The translations under genes were made by a program, and so were the position numbers. The notes below the pieces were generated by a model that was given only the letters and a program-made list of their open reading frames with translations, was not told where the DNA came from and made no database searches. From Toxotes chatareus (lineage: Eukaryota > Chordata > Actinopteri > Toxotidae), in assembly GCA_016801885.1 (NCBI GenBank), contig CM028905.1:14350706-14414705 (forward strand): a DNA stretch of 64,000 nt, in the 5' to 3' direction. This document shows positions 49,658 through 59,621 of this stretch, one piece after another. Each line of letters opens with the position of its first letter. Position 1 is the stretch's first letter.

Positions 49658-52600
49658 TTAATCGTCCGTAAGGTCCTGAACAAAAAGGACCTCGGAGCGG
49701 CTGAGTCCTGCCTCTTTCAGTGTGGGTGGGTTCGGCTGCTCTTCAGTTGGGAGACAGGGCAGGACTCTGCGAGGGAAGTTTGTAACTATCTGAAATTTCT
49801 CTGGGGTTTCTTTCAAAGAGAAAAGGAAGTCGTATATTACCTGTGAAAGCAGAAACAGGCAAATGAGTAGGCAATTAATTAATTATTAAAGCAATGAAGC
49901 CGTTCAGTGAAGAGTATCTGAAAAAATGATTTCATTCACTCATTCACAAAATCTGTATTAGATGAACGGTCTTGGGTCGCATCCTATGACAGCGCAGGGT
50001 TTTATTCCAGCCTAAAACTAACATAAATCTCTTGTTACGTTGCCATACAAACACATGGTTTGACACCAAGGGGGGAGTTGTAGGTTTCAGCAGTGAGTCC
50101 GACACTGCATGGACAGAGCAGCTCCGTCAGTAAGCGGCTGCTGTTGTTTGTGTGCTGCTGTAACTATAACTGTAAGTGGATAGTGGGTGGAGGCAGCGGT
50201 GAAAGCCGGTAAATATTAAACATTGCTCCGAGCTAAGTGGGCGGGTTCTCGGCCAACTGACCCGTAGAGTCTCCACCAAATATGGAAAGTACACTCCCAC
50301 TAAAATCCAAGATGGCGCAGCTCAAATGCCCATGGTTTGGTCATAAAACCGACGCCCCGAAACCAATGGGTGACGTCACGGGTGCTGAGTCCATGTCTTA
50401 TACAGTCTATGTTTGACACCCAGTGATTAAAATTTATTTTAGGTTTAACAAAATCAGATTTAATTGTCAAACAAAACTGTAAACCCCTGGATAAGATAAA
50501 TCAACCAGACTCACCTGAGTAAACAGAGTCATGCGGTACTCACCGTCAGAGACTGCCCGAAGAGGAATCGTCTCTCTACTCGTGTGTCATTGGGCAGCTT
50601 AAACACTATTTTGACACTCTCGGGATCATCTGCAGGTGGCTCTGGAGGAAGACACTCTGACTTCCTCTCCTTCTCCTCTTCGAGTGTCTGGAGTCACAGA
50701 ACAAAAAGTGTCAACATGAATCAGAAAAGATCGACTTTTGTGTACTTTATGTATTTTAAAAAAAAGATTAGTTGAGGACTCCATGCGCACATTGGCATTT
50801 AAAACATAAATGGAAAATAAAACTCACTCTTCGTCTCCGCTCCTCAGCAAGAGCACTCTGTCGGACCTTCTCCTCCTCTTGCCTGCGCTGCTCCTGCTCC
50901 TCCCTTTTCTTTCGGTCCTTCTCCTGGTCGGCACGGAGGGAGGCCAGATAGGCCTCATCCTGCTGCTGCCTTAGCACTTGGGTCTGGTTCCTCTCCTCCC
51001 TGACACAGAAACATCAGTCATTATCTACTAACCTATTCTTGTACACAAGCAGAGTGTGGCATTAGACAGAAGACAGTAAAGTTGACTGAAAATTTAGCAA
51101 ATTGCTCCAGACAGTCATACTTATGAACTTTAATAAAAACAACATGTAACTTCCAATGTTCCTACCATTAGGTGAGATGACAGGAAAGTAATCAATTATG
51201 AATTTACTGACTTCCCATACCGTTCAAGGCGCTCTGACATCAGATATGTTTGGTTGGCATCCATGATGAAGGTCAGTTGATTGATGAGGTCCTCTGGCTG
51301 AATCAGGCCCTCGAGCCTTCCCACCACGGTCATCTTGCGGTCCTTCAGCATTATCATGGCCAGGAATGGATAGGTGTTCTCCCGCAATGCTTGAGACACT
51401 GGAATACCCAAATACTATACAGTCACTATCTCATTGTTTCCACAGTGCTGCTGTTACTCATTTTATTACTTTAGAAGGTCAGTTCAGCCACCCACCACGA
51501 CCATGACCACCCCCCACACACGCACACACACATACACAATGAAGAGTTAAACAAGAACAAGAACAATAAATTTGCATACCTCTGTAGCCCTCAGGCTTGC
51601 TGGTTGAGCATGCCCAAAAGAGCATTCGTGTATTGAGGAAGGTTATGACCTCTTCTGTACATAACGTGGAACTATGAGGTAACAGATCACAAAACGCACA
51701 AAACAATTTAACAGAGACCTTTTTCAAATGCACATGGCTAAAAAACACTGAGTGCAAATATAAATATATTATAGGTTTTATGTGCTTAAATGCTGTGCAA
51801 ACTCTAGCAACTGTGCTAAACAGACAACGGGTGGCGTGTAACATATTCTGATGGCTGGCACTCAGGTGACATAGGTATAAAAAATAAGTACTGTACCGGC
51901 AAAACTCGTCAGTATCTTGATGGTCATCCCCATGAAGGTACACTAATAGGTAGCGGAGTTCCCGTTTGGCATCATTCAGTGCCTACATGTGTCACAGTAA
52001 ACAAAAGCAATACAACATGTTGCAGTTTTACCTTGTTGAATGACTGAACTTGACTATATCTGAAAAAAAAAAAAACACCCAAAAACGTGTGTATGTCTCT
52101 GAACTTACCTGACTGTATGTTCCCTGGTAAAATACAGGGTGTGCCCGACCATACTTCTCCTCAAAGCTATGAATGAAGGACACAACATCTCCGACAGGGT
52201 CTGTCACACGACCACGAGGATCTGGCCTGATGAACCGCAGGGCAAACCTTGGAGAAAAAGACACTGTGGCGATCAGTGACCTTCCTCTATCCACTTTACT
52301 AGTTTAAACCAATGTGCTTGAATTACCTGAATATGTCCAGAAGTGTGTAATATGTAAATCTGAATGGCAGCATTATCAAGTAGTAACTCCATCCTAGCAA
52401 TCCCTGAAAAGAAGAACCAATGCAGTTTATTAAAAAAAATTCGAGGGCTTGTTTTGTGCACTAAAAACACAATTAAAAACAAAGAAATCACTTCAGTGAA
52501 GAACACAACATTTAGACTGAGTACTCCTTGAAGGACAAGCATGAACAAAAATGTTACAAAAATATTTTGAGGATTTAACAGGAATTCTGATATTATATTG

Positions 52601-54084
52601 TGAGTTGAAAATATTCTTTAGCTGTGCAGAGATATCAGCCTAAAGCACATATATGAAAGCCTGCAGACCTACCCTGGGTTGTGGCCTTGACACGATGTAA
52701 CTATATACTCTATGGTCTGCTGTATTGACCTGTAATGGTCTGGATGGTGGAGGGTTAAACACACTGGGCACTCCTTCCTGCTCATTAAGTCTGTCTTGTA
52801 CTGCAGCCTGAAACACAGAAATAAACAAACCACCCTTCAGCGAAGTCCTTCATTTAATGTAAAGAAATGAAATGAAATGACATGAAATGAAATAAATAAA
52901 TAAATAAAGGAGAATGTCAGATGAATCAGAGCAAGCCAGCACATTTTATAGAATATGTACAGGAATAATAATGCGAATAGTGCTGTGAAAATCCAATTGT
53001 AAACCCTCTGAGACTTAAAAACGACTTTACCTCTATGTTCCAATTATGCTGTTCTAACGTTCGACGGCATTGGTCCATTGACTCCAACCCAGTTAGGTCC
53101 TGTTAAACACAAAAATAAAGTCACACATAAGTCCTCAAGCCCAACAGAAAGGCAGAAAAGCACGTTAGTACATGTACAACCAGGGCTTGCTCCTGTAGAT
53201 CATACGCTACTGCTTTGCTTCCTCATGAATAAAGTTAGCTAATCATAAACTGGCTCAGTTGTCAGAGGAGTCAAAATGAAAGTATTACCAATACTCAATA
53301 GTTACCATTTAATCACGCAGCCAAGTAAACTAAAAATGAAAGTCAGTATAAACAGAGAAAAAACGTTTACACCAAGAAGGCTGATGTTTAAGGTTAGCTA
53401 GCTCTTCAAAAAATATTAAGAGCCTTTCACGACAAGCTTTTTAACTGCAGACTAAGAGAGCTCCGACAGGCTGTAAATCAAAGAACGAGGAAAGTTGCAC
53501 AGCTCTAATTTTTATAACACAATTTCATTTGGCATAGCTACAAACAATTGTGTGGCTGAGAAACTTCAGTGACAGCTCGATCATGACTGCTGTGCTAATG
53601 TTAACTCAGCAAGTGTTTGAGGGAGCGTCAGTGGAAACCAAACGTTAGCCAAGTTGACGTTAAGTCAAAAACCAAATCAAACGGCAGCACGAGTGATGCT
53701 GATGAACAAAGTTGGACTGGGTATGTGTCTATGAGTAAAATTTAACAAACGTTATGCTATGAAAGTTCAACCATGGCCCATAAGGTTTGCTAACTTGTTA
53801 GCTAGCTTAGCTAATGTTAGCTAGCTTTGCTAACGTTAGCTGTGACTCCAGTTGACGGGTAGCGTTAGGGGGCTGGGGGTAGCGTTACCGAAATTGACTG
53901 TGCAAAAAGCATTTCAACACACACCATTTCTTCTGTTTACGGTGATTCCGTATCAACGATAACATATTAGCATATGAGGTTTCTAACGGACACGTGTTAG
54001 TGTTGTATTTATGTCGCCCACCTGAAACTGGAGGAGTTTTTCGGTCTGCGCCTGGGATAATTCTGGCTCCTCTGGCGCCGCCAT
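49658..54084 (-). CDS. faf2: FAS-associated factor 2 (UBXD8), p97/VCP adaptor (11 exons, 445 aa)
   Basis: Exons in transcript order: 54022-54084, 53031-53099, 52673-52807, 52327-52403, 52109-52247, 51897-51982, 51580-51671, 51221-51398, 50828-50999, 50544-50687, 49658-49840; phases agree and 1338 nt encode 445 aa, the human length. Domains: UBA-like at about 10-48; a hydrophobic membrane-inserting hairpin at about 90-118 (GLLGWSYYLIMLPFRFTYY); UAS domain about 125-275 with the YLHGDDHQDTDEFCR segment; a charged coiled coil about 280-350; and a UBX domain from about 359 with the FPR p97-contact motif at 407-409. Known role: ER and lipid-droplet anchor that recruits p97 for ERAD and lipid-droplet protein turnover. 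It is tail-to-tail with rnf44. All key motifs are intact. Confidence 0.96.
50059..50420. mobile_element. Fish interspersed repeat with 9-bp flanking duplication in faf2 intron 10
   Basis: The body (50068-50411) contains AAGATGGCG, ACCAATGGGTGACGTCACGG and TACAGTCTATG, phrases typical of an abundant teleost short repeat. It is bounded by direct repeats TTTGACACC at 50059-50067 and 50412-50420, consistent with a target-site duplication. There is no coding capacity. It could be a SINE or a MITE; no A-rich tail is obvious, so the class is left open. Confidence 0.65.
53786..53845. repeat. GTTAGC/GCTAGC-rich patch in faf2 intron 1
   Basis: Short reiterated and mutually complementary words (GCTAAC, GTTAGC, TAGCTAGC) cluster here, with more nearby to about 53870. 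Similar GTTAGC words occur near the rnf44 first exon (38618-38650). Patches of this kind are common close to fish promoters; no specific function is implied. Confidence 0.6.
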
Positions 54085-54200
54085 CTTACCTCGCCAATCA
54101 TCTAGCAAGGCGTAACAACGTCAACTGCCTTTTCCCGGTGCAGGCCGTGCTGTCACAGCCTCAGCGAACTACCGCCACCTGGCGGCCTGGATGTCACTAC
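54077..54200 (-). promoter_or_regulatory. faf2: faf2 5' end with YY1-type element over the start codon
   Basis: On the minus strand AAGATGGCGGC (54077-54087 on plus) exactly matches the YY1 consensus and contains the initiator ATG (54082-54084), a known arrangement in TATA-less housekeeping promoters. Upstream sequence to about 54200 is GC-richer than its surroundings, with no TATA box seen. The transcription start is not determined. Confidence 0.55.
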
Positions 54201-54964
54201 GCCTGTCAAAAATTAAAATCATTCACCCTCATCATCTTTGACATTTAAGTTAATGAGTCAAAAGTCTCCAAATTTATATCGTTGAATTACAGAAAAAAGG
54301 GTACAAACTACTTAACACTAATACTGAACCACCAGTAATAATTCAGAAACTGATCAAATCAATTAATCAACAGAAAAATCAACTTTCTTTTTAATGAGTT
54401 AATCATTTCACTTATATACACTAATTTGGGCATTTCAGTTGTGGGGCTTATTTGTTGCTTTTCTTTGTCTTTATGTGATAGTGACCTGAGTATCTTTAGG
54501 TCTTAGTGATGGTTGGACGAAACAAGCCATTTGATGACATCACCGTTCTCCAGTATTTTATAGACCACATGAAAGACAGACTGAGGAAATCAGCAAGTTA
54601 ACTGATAATGCAGATAATCACTGGTTGCAACCCTGTTGAGGAATTATACTTTATTTGTAACAGCTTTCATTGGTAAATGTCACATAATTGTTTTATCTCT
54701 TATTTGCCACATAAAACTGGCGGTCTAATTTTTAGTTATAGAAGCAGAAACTTCAAGCCTTTTGAACAGTTCTGACTTTATGTCATTACAGATATGGGTT
54801 ATATTTCCAGAAGATAAGAATCATGAGATATCACTGTAATGACAACACATCACTTTCTGACTAAAGCAGAAGCTGTGGAGAAGTGAGGTCACTAAGTGTT
54901 TCTCTGTCACAAAGACACACACAAACAAACCTTACACATTTTGTACTACATAAGTGAAAATGCA
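54201..54964. other. Short intergenic gap between faf2 promoter and pin4 3' end
   Basis: AT-rich, with no ORF or repeat I can support. Confidence 0.6.
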
Positions 54965-54970
54965 TTTATT
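54965..54970 (-). promoter_or_regulatory. pin4: Probable pin4 poly(A) signal
   Basis: TTTATT on plus gives AATAAA on minus, about 276 nt past the pin4 stop codon. It is the nearest canonical signal I noticed downstream. Confidence 0.55.
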
Positions 54971-55245
54971 TGTCAATTTTCTGGTTTGTGTTCCACAAAC
55001 TTTAATCAAACTGCAAAGGAAAACCCAGGTGATAATGCAAATGTAAAAGGTAAGGTTGTAAAAATATTCTTTCAAACTGAGTGGTCAATAAGGTAGAAAG
55101 ACAAACCTGTTAGTATTTAACACCAGGATTATTTTCTTTTCCTATTCTTAAACATTTAGCAAAACATAAAGAAGTGAATACAGGAAATCATTAGTTTCCC
55201 AACATAGCAAATGGTGGAATCTGTCATTTCAAATGCTGAGCAATC

Positions 55246-57709
55246 TCACTTTTTTCCTTCTACCATGATGATGTGGTACCCAAACTTAGTCTTGACAGGA
55301 GGGTCTGTGTAGACAGGTTTATCCATGGAACTGACCGGCAGGGCAAATGCTGCATCCTGGAAAGGCCCAACCATCGATCCCCGAGTCATCCACCCAAGAT
55401 CACCCTGTCAGTGACACAACAGTCATGACACACAGTACGCACCTAATCTGGGTACCATGTCAGAAAAGGTGACTGAACATGAGCAATAAATGCTTAACTG
55501 TACTAAAAATAGCTTTAAAGCTTCCCAGTAGCTAACAATACACCAGTGTAGGTGTTGGGGTGGGTTTCAGGACTGAATAAGCATGAGGAGGGGTACAGAG
55601 CCAGGGGGAAAAATTACACATATTTCCATGAGTAAATAAGAATCATTCATCACCCTTGAGAACTCACTATGAAGTTTAGGGCTGTACATCATGCGTAACA
55701 TTCCCCACATCTAGCACCAACAGTTAAGACGTAATCAGTTTTGAAAATCCCACTTCAAAGGAGGCACCGCCTGAATTGAGAAGCAGCTTTCCACAACAAA
55801 ATGGAATTTTCAATTTCTACATTACATTACAAGAGGAAAAATTCAGAAGACCATCACTGTTAGGATTTATAGTTAATACCATGGAAATATCAAGCAAGCA
55901 AGCAATTAATACAATAACAATACACACAGTGTCCATCACTGTGTGTATTGTTATGGTATTTGAACCTCACCAAAAGCTGTACAGCTGATTATGAGAGTAT
56001 GTTCTTACTCCTTGTCTAGCTTTGTCTTCACTGTACTGTGATGCTACTTCACTGAAACGGACTCCAGCCTTCAGTTTCTCCATTGCCTCCATGCATTTTC
56101 CATGTTTTTCACAGAGGATATGCCGAACCTGGGGAACATAGACAATAAAAGTAGAGTTAGACTTCCAGAACTAAACAACGCATAGGAAACAAGGAAACGT
56201 CTTAATGATTCTGACTGTGGCATGACTGCTGGTGCCAGACGGGCTGGTGCGAGTATTTCTGAAACTGCTGGTCTCCCAGGATTCTCTGCATACAAAACAG
56301 TCTCCAGAGTTTAACTCAGAATTGTGTGGGAAAAAAAAAACATACAGTGAGCGGCAGTTCTGCAGACAGAACACCTTGTTGATGAAAGAGGTCAGAGTAG
56401 AACGGCCAGGCCAGTTGGAGCTGAAAGAAATGCTACTGTAACTCAGATAAACACTCTTTACAACTGTGGTCAGCAGAGTAGCGTCTCAGAATGAACAATA
56501 TGTCCAACTTTGTGGACGGTCTACAACAGCAGAAGACCACGTCAGGCTACCTTCCTGTCAGCCTAGAACAGAAATCTGAGGCTGCAGTATGCACAGGTTC
56601 AACAAACGTTTTTCCGCTGGAAAAACTGGTCTGGATTTCTGCTAAGTTACAAAGATGGTAGGAGCAAAAATTTGGCATCAACAGCATGAATCCACAGGCC
56701 CAACCTGCCTTGTGTCAACAGTCCAGGCTGCTGGCAGTGGTTTAATGGTGTGGCGAATGTTTTCGTGACTCTGAGCTCCTTTGTACTAATCAGTTATGGT
56801 CTGAATGACACAGCCTATCTGAGAATTGTCGCTGACTATGTTCATCCCTCTGTGGCCACACTTTACCATCTTCAAATGGAAACTTCCACCATGACAAAGC
56901 AATGGTCCTCTCAAATGGGTCAGGAACATGACGATGAGTTCAGTGTACTTCAGCGGCCTCCCCAGTAAAATTTGAATCTAATACGTCACCTATGGGATGT
57001 GGTAAAACAGGAGATTGGCAGCATGACTATGATGTGATGCATCACAAAAAGATGTAATTGCATCACATAATCACAAAAATGATGTGACGCAATCACGTCA
57101 ACATGGAGCAGAACCTCAAAGGAAAGTATCACAACAATTACCAGGCTTCATTTTCTCTTTGAGGGGTGGGCAACAACAGACTGTACACTGCTGTCAACAA
57201 TGCTCAAGTGCAAAAGCTGAGAAAAGCCCAACCACACATTCACACCAACATGTGGTTGCAGTGAGCTCATGCAAAAGTCATTTTGTGGTGGGAGGACAGG
57301 ACGAGGGCAGCGACCGTCGGGTAAAATTCCCCGTAAAATCGCATTTGACTTCAGCAGTGCAGCCTCTGACAAAGACGCAGCTATAAATATTACCTTCACA
57401 GCCGTGCCTCCCTTAGGTGCTTTTTCTTTCTTATCGGCCTCTGCACTTCCTGAAGCAGCTCCTACCCAGTACCAGGGTTCAGCACCATGTCAACACAACA
57501 ATAGCAACAACATACAATGATGTTAAAACAAGAATAACCCACGTACTGACATTAAAACATTACATAGAAACATGTATGGCAGTTGTTTGCTATACAGGCG
57601 AGTAATTGCAGCTGATTTCAAATTAAAAGTACGCAACACATAACAAACGGTACACAGGTAATGGCCACTGACCTTTGCCACCTTTGCCACCTTTACCCTT
57701 TGGTGGCAT
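55246..57709 (-). CDS. pin4: PIN4, parvulin-type peptidyl-prolyl cis-trans isomerase (4 exons, 127 aa)
   Basis: Exons in transcript order: 57673-57709, 57394-57461, 56009-56128, 55246-55404; phases agree (384 nt). The N-terminus MPPKGKGGKGGKG is the Lys/Gly-rich tail typical of PIN4/Par14, followed by a short acidic-basic linker. The parvulin domain spans about 36-127, from VRHILCEKHGK to KFGYHIIMVEGKK, with the paired active-site histidines H38 and H119 and the family segment GGDLGWMTRGSMVGPFQ. Known family roles are prolyl isomerisation, association with pre-ribosomes and microtubule-related functions; human PIN4 is 131 aa. The start is the ATG giving this conserved tail. Intron 2 (56129-57393) contains a Tc1 relic in the opposite orientation and intron 3 (55405-56008) contains an 18-bp hairpin. 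Confidence 0.95.
55914..55954. repeat. Perfect 18-bp inverted repeat in pin4 intron 3
   Basis: ATAACAATACACACAGTG (55914-55931) and CACTGTGTGTATTGTTAT (55937-55954) are exact reverse complements with the 5-nt spacer TCCAT. It may be a foldback-element remnant; the stem is shorter than a usual microRNA precursor. Confidence 0.9.
56195..57040 (+). pseudogene. Degenerate Tc1/mariner-family transposase relic in pin4 intron 2
   Basis: Plus-strand sequence matches the order of a well-known fish Tc1-like transposase: GARRAG-type helix-turn-helix start (56232 on), SERQFCGRK-like (56349 on; here SERQFCRQN), VTQITTLYNCG-like (56430-56466), RRPRR-like (56532-56552), IWRQQHESM-like (56670-56692), PTCLVSTVQA (56703-56732), TAYLSIVADHVHP-like (56810-56851) and HLWDVV (56983-57002). 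It is dead: deletions remove the first catalytic Asp region (WSDESRF, near 56630) and the second (HDNAPCH, near 56892), and the third, SPDLNP-like, is interrupted by TAA at 56967-56969. I did not locate terminal inverted repeats. The imperfect ATGATGTGA/TGCATCAC reiteration at 57030-57095 may belong to its decayed end. Confidence 0.85.
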
Positions 57710-59181
57710 TTCAGCTTAAAGTACACTGAAATTTACAGAATAATGGAAAAAAGGAAAAACTAATAGCACGCTCTCATGCTCTGTTGTGACTAACATGCGC
57801 AGTGACCTGCGCAGAACGCGCATACGACTCTTCTTCTTCAGCCAGTTATTAGCAGATTGCAGCCAGTTCCCGGTCCACAGCGCCACCTAGTATGCGTGAA
57901 CCAGAAACATAATTTTCCTTTGCTTTTTAAGGACTGTTTCAAGTTCAATACAAGGTTAACCGTGGTCTTTAAAATTGCCCTCACCTATTCTGAGCTTGTA
58001 TTAATTTTTTATGCCTTTAACTTGCTTAAAATGCATTTCTTTATTGATGTATTTACCAGGCTTGTGTTATTTATTTTTGTCAGTGACATGCGCAGTAATA
58101 AACATCGCTGTAAATGTGTCAGAGTTAAATAGAAGGGCATTTACAGTAACCCTAAAACTGATCAGTTTCTGAAACAGGATATAAGCACTGCGGGGTGTTT
58201 TAGTAGGGGCCTGGAATTAAAACATCCTTTTTATCTGTGACGTTCATTTATTTATTTATTTTACATAATTAGAACAGTAAGCAAAATATTGCTGTTGGCA
58301 GAATAAATGTTTGTTGTATCTGACTATTTGTTCTATTTAAAACAATATAACCTCTGAGTAGCCCCTCTGAAAAGTGCTAAAGGTTTAATTGTACTAACAA
58401 GTAAAATCAACAAATAGACACATGACATACAATTGTCATAGAAAAACGCAGCTGATACATTAGTTCTTGTGAATACAGCTTGGTAGCAATGTTTCAGAAT
58501 GGCTTTAAATGTGATATATTAGATGGCTAGATAATATTATAATACTTAGCTTGCTGATAAATGAAGCAGCGTTATCTCCAGTTAGAGAAACACCCACAGA
58601 AAGTGAGTCAGCTGCAGGCTTCTCACCATCGTCTCATGATGAGATGAGCTCAGCTCATGAGTGGTGTTATTAAACGTCATTTCAAACAGTCATGTACAGC
58701 ACTTTACAATAAAAGGAGATTTACAGCAATCCCATTCTGTTTCATTGTAAATATTTTACAATATTATATCATTTAAAGATGTTTTTAGTCCACAGAGCTT
58801 CAGAAGCAATAACTTTTGAAACATAATTAGTTTACAATAGTGTTTTTGCTCAGTTCTACTGATGGAAATAAACCTTCAGCAGCATCTCAAAAGTTTCATA
58901 ACTCTGTATGCTTATAGATTGTGCCTCCAGGTTGCTAAAGTTTTATTAAGCTACCACTATGTTGCAACAGTCTGGGTTAGTGCTTGTTGGAAACTAATTT
59001 ACTTTAATTCTGCAAATGAATTATTCCAGTGAGGTGTTATCTGATTTACTTCTTATATGAAATGATGAATAAGAATAATGCTGTAATCCCTTCTCAGTAT
59101 AGTGGGCAGAGAAAGCTTTCTACTTTTGTCTTATGCTCAGGGTGTAATAATGAAAACCTTTGTGCAAACACGTCATTACTG
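57710..59181. other. Intergenic region between divergent pin4 and the NEK kinase gene
   Basis: The pin4 5'-flank (57710-57900) is relatively CpG-rich (TGCGCAGTGACCTGCGCAG, GAACGCGCATACG) and probably holds its promoter. The remainder is AT-rich with TTTATT reiterations near 58244-58260. No further gene is supported. Confidence 0.55.
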
Positions 59182-59195
59182 ATTACCATGATAAC
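59182..59195. promoter_or_regulatory. X-box-like (RFX) motif, distal
   Basis: ATTACCATGATAAC fits the RFX X-box consensus GTHNYYATRRNAAC at 13 of 14 positions; only the first base differs. It lies 427 bp before the kinase start codon. Confidence 0.45.
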
Positions 59196-59496
59196 CACAA
59201 CAGATACAGCGGTTTACGCTTGTTAATTGCAAGCAATACATTACATAACCTATGTACGGAATAAAAAACACTATCACTTTGACATAAAAATGCAAGGCCA
59301 CAATGAAAGAAATGTAAGAACTGTTTGTTTTTTTAAATAAAAAAAAAAAACAACTTGGTAAAACCAGTTACAGAATTAAAGAACAATCTTGAATCAGCTG
59401 GAGCTACCAATAAAAACTAATCAGTATCGCAAAGGTAAAGTACAGTTTCAACTGTCTGGTTGTCCTATCCAGTTTCAGTGCAGTCAGTGCAACATG

Positions 59497-59510
59497 GTTA
59501 CCGCGGCAAC
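59497..59510. promoter_or_regulatory. X-box-like (RFX) motif, proximal
   Basis: GTTACCGCGGCAAC is a near-palindromic X-box with both half-sites intact (GTTACC and GGCAAC) and CpG-type changes only in the centre. It lies 112 bp upstream of the kinase ATG, a typical distance for ciliary-gene X-boxes. Confidence 0.5.
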
Positions 59511-59621
59511 AACATTGAAAACAAACAGCCTGTGTGGCATATGCTGACAGCTGCCTTGTGTTGCAAAAGTGCCCCTTCACCTCGACACTGTTTTCACTTA
59601 GTTGTGGGCTCCAGGCAAAAC

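Noticed and set aside
51479..51943. 154-codon minus-strand ORF spanning faf2 exons
   Set aside because: It reads through faf2 introns; only the exon segments at 51580-51671 and 51897-51943 are real coding sequence.
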